A DNA stretch of 64,000 nt from positions 62,001 through 126,000 of the forward strand of contig JAOTOM010004033.1 in the NCBI GenBank assembly GCA_034440615.1, given 5' to 3'. The number at the start of each line of letters is the position of its first letter. Positions within the stretch are counted from its first letter, which is position 1. Below, piece by piece: positions 11,670 to 22,609 of this stretch. The notes beneath the pieces were generated by a model. The model had not been told where the DNA came from, searched no databases, and saw nothing but the letters and a program-made list of their open reading frames with translations. The position numbers and the translations under genes were made by a program. The stretch comes from Ashinkailepas kermadecensis (lineage: Eukaryota; Arthropoda; Thecostraca; Neolepadidae).

Positions 11670-13143
11670 CGTGTACCTAATTCCTCAGACGGCGTCGTGT
11701 ACCTAATGTCTCAGACGGCGTCGTGTACCCAATGTCTCAAACGGCGTCGTGTACCTAATGTCTCAGACGGCGTCGTGTACCTAATGTCTCAGACGGCGTG
11801 AGTGTATCTAATGTCTCAGACAGCGTCGTGTACCTAATATATCAGACGGCGTCGTGTACCTAATATCTCAGACGGCGTCGTGTACCTAATGTCTCAGACG
11901 GCATGAGTGTATCTAATGTCTCAGACGGCGTCGTGTACCTAATTCCTCAGACGGCGTCGTGTACCTAATTCCTCAGACGGCGTCGTGTACCTAATGTCTC
12001 AGACGGCGTCGTGTATCTAATATCTCAGACGGCGTCGTGTACCTAATTCCTCAGACGGCGTCGTGTACCTGTACCTAATGTCTCAGACGGCGTCGTGTAC
12101 CCAATGTCTCAGACGGCGTCGTGTACCTAATGTCTCAGACGGCGTCGTGTACCTAATGCTCAGACGGCGTCGTGTATCTAATGTCTCAGACGGCGTCGTG
12201 TATCTAATGTATCGGACGGCGTCGTGTGCCTAATTCATCAGACGGCGTCGGGTATGTAATGTCTCAGACGGTGTTGTGTATCTAATATCTCAGACGGCGT
12301 CGTGTACCTAATTCCTCAGACGGCGTCGTGTACCTAATTCCTCAGACGGCGTCGTGTACCTAATTCCTCAGACGGCGTCGTGTACCTAATGTCTCAGACG
12401 GCGTCGTGTACCTAATTCCTCAGACGGCGTCGTGTACCTAATGTCTCAGACGGCGTCGTGTACCCAATGTCTCAAACGGCGTCGTGTACCTAATGTCTCA
12501 GACGGCGTCGTGTACCTAATGTCTCAGACGGCGTGAGTGTATCTAATGTCTCAGACAGCGTCGTGTACCTAATATATCAGACGGCGTCGTGTACCTAATA
12601 TCTCAGACGGCGTCGTGTACCTAATGTCTCAGACGGCGTGAGTGTATCTAATGTCTCAGACGGCGTCGTGTACCTAATTCCTCAGACGGCGTCGTGTACC
12701 TAATTCCTCAGACGGCGTCGTGTACCTAATGTCTCAGACGGCGTCGTGTATCTAATATCTCAGACGGCGTCGTGTACCTAATTCCTCAGACGGCGTCGTG
12801 TACCTGTACCTAATGTCTCAGACGGCGTCGTGTACCCAATGTCTCAGACGGCGTCGTGTACCTAATGTCTCAGACGGCGTCGTGTACCTAATGCTCAGAC
12901 GGCGTCGTGTATCTAATGTCTCAGACGGCGTCGTGTATCTAATGTATCGGACGGCGTCGTGTGCCTAATTCATCAGACGGCGTCGGGTATGTAATGTCTC
13001 AGACGGTGTTGTGTATCTAATATCTCAGACGGCGTCGTGTACCTAATTCCTCAGACGGCGTCGTGTACCTAATTCCTCAGACGGCGTCGTGTACCTAATT
13101 CCTCAGACGGCGTCGTGTACCTAATGTCTCAGACGGCGTCGTG
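11670..13143. repeat. Two adjacent copies of a 735-bp higher-order block in the minisatellite
   Basis: Rare variants recur exactly 735 bp apart: the CAGCGTCG unit at 11821 and 12556, the ACCTGTACC slip at 12061 and 12796, and the CCCAATGTCTCAAACGG unit (its AATG at 11731 and 12466). This marks a recent tandem duplication of about 28 units. Confidence 0.88.
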
Positions 13144-15282
13144 CACCTAATGTATTAGACGGCGTCGTCTACCTAATTCATCAGACGGCGTCGTGTATCT
13201 ATAATGTCTCAGAAGGCGTCGTGTACCTAATTCCTTAGACGGCGTCGTGTATCTAATGTCTCAGATGGCGTCAGTGAATCTAATTTCTCAGACGGCGTCG
13301 TGTACCTAATGTCTCAGACGGCGTCGTGTACCTAATGTCTCAGACGGCGTCGTGTACCTAATTACTCAGACGGCGTCGTGTATCTAATGTCTCAGACGGC
13401 GTGAGTGTATCTAATGTCTCGGACGGCGTCAGCGTATCTAATGTCTCATACGGCGTCGTGTACCTAATGTCTCAGGCGGCGTTGTGTACCTAATTCCTCA
13501 GACGGCGTCGTGTATCTAATGTCTCAGACGGCGTGAGTGTATCTAATTCCTCAGACGACGTCAGTGTATCTAATGTCTCCGACGGCGTCGTGTATCTAAT
13601 GTCTCAGACAGTGTCGTGTGCCTAATTCATCAGACGGCGTCGTGTATGTAATGTCTCAGACGGCGTCGTGTATCTAATGTCTCAGACGTCGTCGTGTACC
13701 TAATTCATCAGACGGCGTCGTGTACCTAATGTATCAGACGGCGTCGTGTACCTAATGTTTCAGACGGCGTCGTGTACCTGATTCCTCAGACGGCGTCGTG
13801 TATCTAATGTCTCAGACGGCGTCAGTGTATCTAATGTCTCAGACGGCGTGAGTGTATCTAATGTCTCAGACGGCGTCGTGTACCTAATGTCTCAGGCGGC
13901 GTTGTGTACCTAATTCCTCAGACGGCGTCGTGTATCTAACGTCTCAGACGGCGTGAGTGTATCTAATGCCTCAGACGACGTCAGTGTATCTAATGTCTCC
14001 GACGGCGTCATGTATCTAATGTCTCAGACGGCGTGAGTGTATCTAATGTCTCAGACGGCGTCAGTGTATCTAATGTCTCAGACGGCGTCGTGTATCTAAT
14101 GTCTCAGACGGCGTCGTGTGCCTAATTCATCAGACGGCGTCGTGTATCTAATATCTCAGACGGCGTGAGTGTACCTAATATCTCAGACGGCGTCGTGTAT
14201 CTAGCGTCTCAGACGGCGCCGTGTACCTAATGGCTCAGACGGCGTGAGTTTACGTAATGTCTTAGACGGCGTCGTGTACCTAATATCTCGGACGGCGTCG
14301 TGTATCTAATGTCTCAGACGGCGTCGTGTACCTAATGTCTCAGACGGCGTCGTGTACCTAATTCCTCAGACGGCGTCGTGTATATAATGTCTCAGACGGC
14401 GTCGTGTATCTAATGTCTTAGACGGCGTGAGTGTATCTAATGTCTCAGACGGCGTCGTGTACCTAATATCCCAGACGGCGTCGTGTACCTAATATCTCAG
14501 ACGGCGTGGTGTATCTAATGTCTCAGACGGCGTCGTGTACCTAATGTCTCAGACGGCGTGAGTGTATCTAATGTCTCAGACGGCGTCGTGTACCTAATTC
14601 CTCAGGCGGCGTCGTGTACCTAATTTCTCAGACGGCGTCGTGTATCTAATGTCTCTGACGGCGTCGTGTATCTAATGTCTCAGACGGAATCGTTTGCCTA
14701 ACGTCTCAGACGGCGGCGTGTATCTAATGTCTCAGACGGCGTCGTGTACCTAATATCTCAGACGGTGTCGTGTACCTAATATCTCAGACGGCGTCGTGTA
14801 CATAATGTCTCAGACGGCGTCGTGTACCTAATTCCTCAGACGGCGTCGTGTATCTAATGTATCAGACGGCATGAGTGTATCTAATGTCTCAGACGGCGTC
14901 GTGTACCTAATTGATCAGACGGCGTCGTGTACCTAATGTATCAGACGGCGTCGTGTACCTAATGTTTCAGACGGCGTCGTGTACCTGATTCCTCAGACGG
15001 CGTCGTGTATCCAATGTCTCAGACGGCGTCAGTGTATCTAATTCCTCAGACGGCGTGAGTGTATCTAATGTCTCAGACGGCGTCGTGTACCTAATGTCTC
15101 AGACGGCGTTGTGTACCTAATTCATCAGACGGCGTCGTGTACCTAATGTATCAGACGGCGTCGTGTACCTAATGTTTCAGACGGCGTCGTGTACCTGATT
15201 CCTCAGACGGCGTCGTGTAGCTAATGTCTCAGACGGCGTCAGTGTACCTATTGTCTCAGACGGCGTCGTGTATCTAATGCTT

Positions 15283-15764
15283 GTCAGTGAACAACATCCT
15301 AATTCTATTAGCAGGAACGCTTCATTGATTAGTAGGTTTTTTTTCGGGAAAAAAGTGACTAAACAATATTTATTTTATCACTGACCGCACATTCACCATT
15401 ACAATGCTGTTCCCGATGGAAGAAATAATTGAGCGACAAAGTCACTCGTAAAAAAAATACACTTTCGTTTTCGACGCCCTTGTAACCATTTCTTAAAGGA
15501 ACTTTTTACTTTGTGATACTTTTGAAGAGGCATCCGTTATTTGCTACTGTTCGATGTAGCCCCATTCGCTCCAGCGTATTTTCCCACTTTGCAGGCATAG
15601 GCAACAAAACGTAGGTGGAGGTCCCGGAGCGCTGTGTCCTTTTAAATTTAACATTGACCCTTTGGTGTCCACTGGAAAGAATCGACCCTATAAGCCGAGT
15701 GGTGCCCTGCCCCACCCACTAAATTCCAACGTTCCACCACCTAATTGGACAGGAGCGATCTATG
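15283..15764. other. Unassigned sequence after the minisatellite
   Basis: Unique sequence with no recognised gene. The minus-strand open frame at 15506-15715 has no features I recognise. Confidence 0.4.
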
Positions 15765-15959
15765 AGTTCGGGTAAGGAGGGCGACATATTTGTGAGTCTT
15801 GTGGTTTCGAGGAAGGAGGGCGACCTATTTGTGAGTGTTGTGGGTTCGGGGAAGGAGGGCGACATATTTGTGCGTCTTGTTGGTTCGGGGAAGGAGGGCG
15901 ACATATTTGTGGGTCTTGTGGGTTCGGGGAGGGAGGACGACATATTTGTGAGTCTTGTG
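15765..15959. repeat. 39-bp minisatellite, five units
   Basis: Five units of GGTTCGGGGAAGGAGGGCGA followed by CATATTTGTGxGTCTTGTG repeat exactly every 39 bp. Because 39 is 13 codons, the repeat is open in frames on both strands. It reads as KEGDIFVSLVGSG on plus and as a PNPQDSQICRPPS-type repeat on minus. Neither is likely to be a real protein without a surrounding gene. Confidence 0.9.
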
Positions 15960-16445
15960 GGTTCGCCGTCGCTGAGAAACGCATGGGAGCCGTTTTTTTC
16001 TTGCTGTATATTTGGCAAGCTATATATTATTAACTTTTCACCGGTGTTTACCTAGTTGCACTATCTTCACGATTGCTGCCACGATCCGGAATTGATAACA
16101 ATATAAAGCACGAGTAACTCGTCTGCATGGAAAATGATGTGCAGCGAACTGCCTAACCCCTGTCACTACCGCAGGAGCGCTTATGTTCGGCGACAATCAG
16201 CTTATATCAGCACCTTTGCATCTGACAAGAGAAGTTAAGAAGAGTAGCGATGTATTCATGCTGTGCACGGCGGACCAGAGCGCTTCATGGAAATTTTCTG
16301 ACAGTAGGCACACTGAGCTGTTGCTCATCTTCGGGGGAATTCATTGCCATTTGGAACTGAGCAACATACCTCCTACTGCAGTCATCCAAATAGCTGCCAC
16401 AGACGTACGCTCCAAATTCCCGCAGCACGGTGATTGAAGAACCCA
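15960..16445. other. Region downstream of the astacin gene
   Basis: About 490 bp that should contain the 3' untranslated region of the minus-strand astacin gene. No clear AATAAA signal is seen on the minus strand close to its stop codon. Confidence 0.4.
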
Positions 16446-18401
16446 TTAATCGGAACTAAAGCTGGAAGAACTGCTGCTTCCTATATCAAAAAAAGGACTC
16501 TTCGGAGCTGAATGTTGTTTGGTTTCGTCCTTCTTCTTCTTTCGCCAAATAATGAAAGCGATGACACCGATAACGACGAGAACTATAGTGACTCCCACCG
16601 CAATGACGATTGGGAGATGATTCGTAAGTGCTTTTGTTACTTGCTTAGTTGTTTCATCTATTGCAGCGCCCAGCTTACCGGGATAAACTTTCTTCAAATC
16701 TAGATTCTCCTCAGGCTTGTCCAAAAAACTAATATTGAATTTGAACTGCATTGCACGTCTCGATAAATCTGCATCGTGTGACGGCGATACTGCCCAATTT
16801 GCAAAGGCAACAATGGACAACGTGTTGTTCATTGATCTGAAGACACGGGATTCTTCTGGGAACTCGTTGTTTATCAAGGACGAAATGCACTCAGTTCTAA
16901 CGGAGCCAGATTTCTGGTTGCCCACGTACATTATAATCCCGACCATGCAATCACTGATTGGCTTCTCAATCCAACGGCTCTGGTATTTACTGTACGCGGA
17001 TTGCACTTTCGAAAAGTCTTGTATAACCTGAGCGCTACTCCTAATTCCGTGTCCACTTGTAATATACACTCCGATATACTGACACAACACAAAGCCAGAA
17101 TTCGGGTACTTGCCGTCAACATGCATGCCCTTGCCGGCCATGTCTACCAATCCAGGTTTGGTCACATCCAGTTGCGCCTTCGCTCTGTCTTGCAAAGGGA
17201 ACATGGGGCCACTTTTGGAACTACATGTCGATCCTGAAAACCCCATCGGACAGGCGCATTTGCAATCCTTCGTGATGTATCCAAAGTTCTTGCAGTTTGG
17301 TGCTCCTTTACCGTTACTTTGGCAGGCTTTCTTCCACCTTGCGATGCATTGATACCCTGCATTTACAACATACATGTCGTAGTGTGTTTGAACATACCCA
17401 GCTGTTCGGTGATAATCGAACATGTATTGATAGTGGGCATTCTGATGGAGGTAGACGGGACGGGCATCTTCCCCAGCAAAATCCGAAGAACCATACTGCA
17501 TTAAGGACATTGGGTCATATGGCTTAGGAGTGTCATACATTTGCTCGGGTGTACATTTACCACCCTGGAACCAGCCACCCCTTATGCTTCTGTCGTCCTT
17601 GATGCTGCTTAGCTTGATGTCAATGTTGTTGTATCGAACAGCAATATATTCATCTCTGTCTGCCCGACTCATTTCGTGAACCAATCCAAGAGCATGACCA
17701 AACTCATGAGCTGCTGCCGCCACCTCACATCCGCCCTGCATCACCGACATTTCTTGCGAATGCAGCATACCGGGCCCATACTTCCGTCCCAGTAACGAGT
17801 GGCACCCGCCAAAGCTACCCACACACACAGCTGCGTGACCGAGATTGGCATTACATGTATTGGGCGCAAGCTTTACAAATTTGATGCATGTACTGTCCGA
17901 CCACGTCTTCACCGCCTCTTCAAACACTTTTTTACTTGCATGAGTACTCGTATCATAGTAGTAATCCACCTTTGCAATTCCAGCTTTGTCCAGCCACAGA
18001 ACTTTCTTTCCCAAGAGATTTCGTCGTTCACTCAGCATGCCCAATTCCGGAAGCAATTCTTCTGGATAATATAAAATATCACCAAGTAACGCAAAAGGTT
18101 TGCCACTGCTGCCCATCTTTACAATATATCCATGCTGTTTGAGGAGGGTTGCTATTTCTGAATCCGTCCAGTTCCTTCCATATTCGGTCTTCAATTGATA
18201 ATTCATTTTATTTTCGTCCGTCATGCGAACGTAAGAACCTGTTAACTGCTTGGTGTTTAACGTTTGCGTGCTCGAATTTCTCTCTCCTGTGGATTGATTC
18301 AACGACATGTGGGTGAATCCAGCTTCAAACATTTGGAGCAGCGGAGCAATAACTTGCACAATGTGCTGTAAACGCATCCGGACAGTCATGGCTGCTGTCA
18401 A
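16446..18401 (-). CDS. Membrane-anchored astacin-family zinc metalloprotease (M12A)
   Basis: A 651-codon intronless gene for a secreted or surface zinc endopeptidase of the astacin family. Residues 1-30 are a moderately hydrophobic start that may act as a signal peptide. FALLGDI (103-109) fits the astacin propeptide FxGD motif, whose aspartate caps the zinc in the latent enzyme. The mature enzyme probably begins near 126 (RRNLLGKKVLW). The zinc site HEFGHALGLVHE is at 232-243, followed by MSRADRDEY, with E233 as catalytic base. The Met-turn SLMQYG is at 299-304 with Y303 as the usual fifth ligand. A cysteine-rich EGF-like module covers about 352-393. A region of about 190 residues that I do not recognise follows. 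A strong transmembrane helix (597-619), the stop-transfer RKKKK and a Ser-rich tail end the protein. Most astacins are multi-exon and many lack a membrane helix, so a retrocopy origin is possible, but the frame is intact. Upstream ATGs at residues 5 and 9 are alternative starts. Confidence 0.93.
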   Translation of the reverse strand: MTAAMTVRMRLQHIVQVIAPLLQMFEAGFTHMSLNQSTGERNSSTQTLNTKQLTGSYVRMTDENKMNYQLKTEYGRNWTDSEIATLLKQHGYIVKMGSSGKPFALLGDILYYPEELLPELGMLSERRNLLGKKVLWLDKAGIAKVDYYYDTSTHASKKVFEEAVKTWSDSTCIKFVKLAPNTCNANLGHAAVCVGSFGGCHSLLGRKYGPGMLHSQEMSVMQGGCEVAAAAHEFGHALGLVHEMSRADRDEYIAVRYNNIDIKLSSIKDDRSIRGGWFQGGKCTPEQMYDTPKPYDPMSLMQYGSSDFAGEDARPVYLHQNAHYQYMFDYHRTAGYVQTHYDMYVVNAGYQCIARWKKACQSNGKGAPNCKNFGYITKDCKCACPMGFSGSTCSSKSGPMFPLQDRAKAQLDVTKPGLVDMAGKGMHVDGKYPNSGFVLCQYIGVYITSGHGIRSSAQVIQDFSKVQSAYSKYQSRWIEKPISDCMVGIIMYVGNQKSGSVRTECISSLINNEFPEESRVFRSMNNTLSIVAFANWAVSPSHDADLSRRAMQFKFNISFLDKPEENLDLKKVYPGKLGAAIDETTKQVTKALTNHLPIVIAVGVTIVLVVIGVIAFIIWRKKKKDETKQHSAPKSPFFDIGSSSSSSFSSD

Positions 18402-19078
18402 TGCTGTGCGGTTCCAGCTAAAACTTCGGTTGTATCAGTACCTTATTCTTGTTAGAAATGTACCTCCAAACCGCTCCTTCAAGTTCTTTTTTCCTGCAAC
18501 TTCATTATACCTAATTTGGGTGAGCATACCAAGTCCAAAGTTGTTGAAAATAAAGCTTGGATAAAATAAATATCCCCGACATTACAACTTGTTCCTTATC
18601 ACAACCTTTTGAGTGTTCTGTGGCCGTAATCGCAAGTAAGGAAATCTGCATTTCCTCAAATGTCGCTGGTAAGACATTATGAGTCCTCGTGCGTTGCATT
18701 CAATGTATGTTCCTGTGTGTGTGTGTGTGTGTGTGATCATATGTTGGATACTAATATCACAATTATTTTTTACTGAAAACAGCTGTTAATATGGCACACA
18801 AAAAATCGTGAATGCCATGTGGATTGTCTTGCTTCCATGAAGGATACTCGCACAATCATGGGGTGATGTTAGAAGGTACTTGAGTGTGTTTAATTAACTC
18901 AGTTACTCTGCCGATGAGCCATGTGTAAAATCGCGCGCAAGCAATAATTGTTGATATGGCATCACTAATTAACGATAACATTATTTACACTTCATCTTAG
19001 TTTTATCCTGAGTTGATTTAATCCTAGCCATTTTGCATCTTGGTTTTATCCCAACACAAAGATCCTGTATTAAAGTAT
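18402..19078. other. Intergenic, upstream of the astacin gene
   Basis: AT-rich sequence with a short (GT)n run at 18715-18735. It should hold the promoter of the astacin gene, but no specific element can be named. Confidence 0.4.
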
Positions 19079-19164
19079 AGAATGTGCGCCATTGTTAGTT
19101 AGTTATTAGGGCTTTAGGGCGCATCGACTACATCGGTCATGTAGCGCCCAGAATGTGCGCCATT
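19079..19164 (-). mobile_element. 56-bp retro-insertion with 15-bp target duplication
   Basis: AGAATGTGCGCCATT occurs at 19079-19093 and 19150-19164 and brackets 56 bp. On the minus strand the insert reads GCTACATGACC, then GTCGATGCGCCCTAAAGCCC, and ends in a (TAAC)n tail. It belongs to the same 3' tail family as the inserts at 31303, 35581 and 40236. Confidence 0.85.
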
Positions 19165-20295
19165 ATTGCTATCTCCCAGCGAGATTAGCAAGTGTATTGT
19201 TGGACCCACAGGTTAACGACGTGATATGATGGTGGTGGAGGTTGTAATGGGAATGGGTAGCCAAGTGATTATTGTTCTTAAAATGATTTGTTCACTTATT
19301 TATTGACTGGCGTCCAGCATACTTGGAAGCAGGCTATATAATAGGTAGGGATGGCATGATGTAAAAATCGTAGTATTTTTCCATCATTGTATGGAAGTTC
19401 CTTGGTGCCAAAAGAGGTACTTGATAGACGCTAAAGGCAGCGATTTTCAGGAACCTCCAGTTAAATTGCCAACTGTACGGACATCCAAGTTAACCTTTGT
19501 TTCAGCATCATGCATAATCTACCGGCGGGAACCCTGGTGGCGTCACCGTCAACCACGGGTGGCTGGCACCGCTCTTGCAAGCCTATATCGGTTTATTGTT
19601 TGCTTGCCTTATGTCTGTTTTGGCTAGTACTTCAAGCAGGTTATGCATCTCTGCATTTAACTTCAGTGCACATAACCAAAAGGGGCACTCAACGGGAGGG
19701 ACACGTGCTCTAACTCCATTAGAGTTTGCTAGATTTGTTGTTCTGGGACAGATAAAAACACAACTTTCGGAACCTGAAGATAAAATGGCCGCAATTCGAG
19801 GAATTTTCTTCAGGTGGGAGAACATCATGTTCCCATACTTGTTACCGCTACGACCGGAGCGCACCCAAGTTGCGCTTGTGCGGGGTGCACAAGTGTGTCG
19901 GGTGCGCTAGTGTGTCCACCCCGTTCATGGATCAATTTTTGTGTTTTGTTCCGATCTTGAAAACCTGAGAACATGGAATACAAAACCGACATGATTGTTG
20001 GTACAATTTGGATGCTGGCTTGGTGATGATGCGCTCAGTGATGTTGTTCTGTATGTCTTTCATAATGGCACGTTTCATAAAAATTGTTGAGATGGTAGGG
20101 GATGTCGGTGTCGATGTTTGTTAGTGCTTTCTTACGCCGGCACATTAAGTCCAATGTGTCGTGATTTACAAGCGGCCGGGACGGGCTACGAACACCAAAT
20201 ATGCGGACAGGGGCAAATATATCGAGCATGCGTTGTTTTCAACGTCCGATTTGAGCCACTCCGTTGGACACCATAATGGCTGCACCACTGATTGT

Positions 20296-20302
<7 letters not shown>
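19165..20302. other. Unassigned intergenic sequence
   Basis: No coding exon, RNA gene or element could be recognised in this 1.1-kb stretch. Confidence 0.4.
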
Positions 20303-20369
<67 letters not shown>

Positions 20370-20392
20370 TTATATATGTATATATATATAAA
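20303..20392. repeat. (TA)n microsatellite
   Basis: A nearly pure TA run of about 65 bp followed by interrupted TATATG/TATATT words. Confidence 0.95.
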
Positions 20393-21243
20393 TGCATCGA
20401 CACGCAAAAGTCGGTATGCGGGACAAAAAAATATGCCACAAAAGTGTCGCCCATGATAATCCTGGTGAGTTCGTTTTGAGACAACTTTTGTAGTCCCGCA
20501 TTGCCTTCCCTCGTCGGGCGGGCTGGCAAGACCACCTTCACCGGACCGGGGGAGGGGCTTTGGAGAGGCCCCCAACCTGACTTCCGTAAACCTAATCTAA
20601 CTACATAAACTAGGATTCAATACAAAATTCCGTCAGATATACCTGATCAGGGAGATCCCAAAGTATACGTTACATTTGTATTGTGACCGCTAATGAGGTT
20701 ATCAGGGGTCATACTACGTCAATATACGGACCTCGGACGGCCAATCGGTCAAGATACGGAATTTGTATTGAAACAAGCTCAACGCTTTCGACTGAATATA
20801 CCTACACAAGAAATTAGAAAATATATACACCGGTTGTCAAAGACATTCTGGCATGCCAAGTCATCATAGGTCAATTATCCATATGCCTGTATTCAGGTAC
20901 ATGGTGTAATAATTGCACATGCCATGCTATAGCATGTTCGAAATCCAAGGTGGTGATGACTTCCGCCGATGTCGATGAGGAGGACCCCGAGTCAACGGAG
21001 AGTGCCCTCGAGAAGATGTTGAGGGCCTCTTGGCTGGGCTAACGTGAAGGGCTAACGTGGGTAGGTTGATATGTCCTGGAATATATGAAAATATGGCGCA
21101 TTGTACATGGAGCGTCCAGGCTACCACCCCTGCCTGGGTCACCTCTCAACCTCTCTCCGTTCACCGGTTCAACCTTTCTCCCCAACTCGACACGGACACC
21201 ACCCCAGTATAGGAGCACCAATAGCTACTAAACGCGTTCGGCA
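20393..21243. other. Unassigned sequence before the endonuclease fragment
   Basis: No recognisable gene. The last part (about 20930-21240) may belong to the 5' region of the LINE fragment that follows, but shows no ORF1 motif. Confidence 0.35.
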
Positions 21244-22100
21244 ATGGGACTTTTTCTGCCGTGGAACACCGGTGGCCTTCCAGGCAAGTTCATAGAATTC
21301 AAATATGAATTCTTGCAACAAAAACCATCACAAGCTGCGATCCAAGAAACTCACTTTCGAGATCCTGACTCCACTTGGAACAAAATCCCAGATTACACTT
21401 GGCACGTCGACAACGTAAACGGCCCACATAGGAAATGGGGCGCAGCCATACTCATTGCAAACAGCATACCTCATCGTCGAGTATCGTCAAATACTCCCCC
21501 GAATTGCGTTGCAGTCAGCATCACAATTGCCCATTGCCAAACCACAGTCTCCTCACTATACATCTTGCCGTCAGCTGAAACCCCCACACCACAGGAGCTG
21601 AGCGACTTGCTGCTTGAGGCCCCTCCACCAGTTCTTATTATGGGAGGCTTTAATGCTAAACACCCCTCCTGGGGAAGCGACCAGACTGACGCTAGAGGGC
21701 GCGAAATTCACCAGTTTATTTCGGACCACAACCTAGTACTTCTTAACACCGGGGCCGCCACCCGCTACAACCCGACCTTAGGAGGATCGGACAGTTGCAT
21801 TGACTTAACGTGCTTCTCCCAACGACTTAGCTCACTATTTGGCTGGTCAGTTTCAGACGTTCCCGGGCTGAGCGACCACTACCCAATCACAATTAGGCTC
21901 AGCAAGTACACTATCCACCACACTAAGCTATTTAGACCATCTTGAAACTTGAAAAGAGCGGACTGGGCTAAATTCGAGGATCAGGTGGACCTCAAATTAG
22001 CAACTTCAGAGACAAGTAAAATCGAGACAATAATAAGGGCCAATAAAAATGCAGTGACCTACCCCCTCCCCCAGGCGAAACGCTGTATGCGGATCTGACT
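21244..22100 (+). pseudogene. LINE apurinic-type endonuclease domain, I/Jockey-like, truncated
   Basis: This is the N-terminal endonuclease (exonuclease-endonuclease-phosphatase fold) of a LINE ORF2, which nicks the target before reverse transcription. Visible motifs are LPWNTGGLPGK near the start, the metal-binding QETHF, the central GGFNAKHPSWGS, GGSDSCIDLT and the final SDHYP. The central motif normally reads GDFNA; here it is GGFNA, so a conserved catalytic aspartate is replaced by glycine. The frame stops at TGA 21943-21945 after LFRPS. It then continues in the same frame with NLKRADWAKFEDQVDLK to about 22100, where homology ends before any reverse transcriptase. The copy is 3' truncated and inactive. 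Confidence 0.85.
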
Positions 22101-22609
22101 GGAAAGAGGAGGCGGGTTAAATTAAAGCGTCTAAAGTTCTCATGGATGCACCATATACGCACAGGGGTGGACACAGTAATTTTCATTTGTGGTTAGAATC
22201 GGTACTGTCAGCGACGGCCGCGGTCAGTGACACCTGCCCAGCTCGTTAACACTTTCATTTCTTTGACGCAACGAAATAATCCACATCTGTGATGTATACC
22301 TACCTCATCCACGCTTTCGCATCTTCCCGATTCCTTAGATGTTGGTTGAGGCGGAAGCAATTCTCCATTGGTTGCGCCATACGGAGCACACTATTCTCAA
22401 AACGGCTGTGAGAATAAACCACCAGGCAACCAACTTTGCATGCAACAACGACGTAGAACCGTATGCTATTGCTTCTGCTCCACCAAGAACATTAGAAACA
22501 TTAACAAAGAGAGAATGTAGAAAACACCCTCCTAGCGCCTGTGCATAAAACTTTCTTTTACTTTTTGCCCTTATTAAGCTTTTGGTATCCAGATGTGAAA
22601 TGAAACCTC
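22101..22609. other. Unassigned sequence before the 167-bp satellite
   Basis: No gene or element recognised. Confidence 0.35.

Larger units (their letters stand above)
8847..15282. repeat. 6.4-kb minisatellite of 26/27-bp units
   Basis: About 245 head-to-tail units share the core CAGACGGCGTCGTGTACC. Most units are 26 bp; units with GTGAGTGTATC or GTCAGTGTATC carry one extra base. Each unit has three CpGs and the odd-length dyad GACG-G-CGTC. Variable positions are mainly the C/T in TACC/TATC and the linker TAATGTCT, TAATTCCT or TAATATCT. The period is not a multiple of three and the units contain stops on both strands, so no open frame of 60 codons exists across it. Higher-order structure is present (separate entries). 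Confidence 0.97.
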
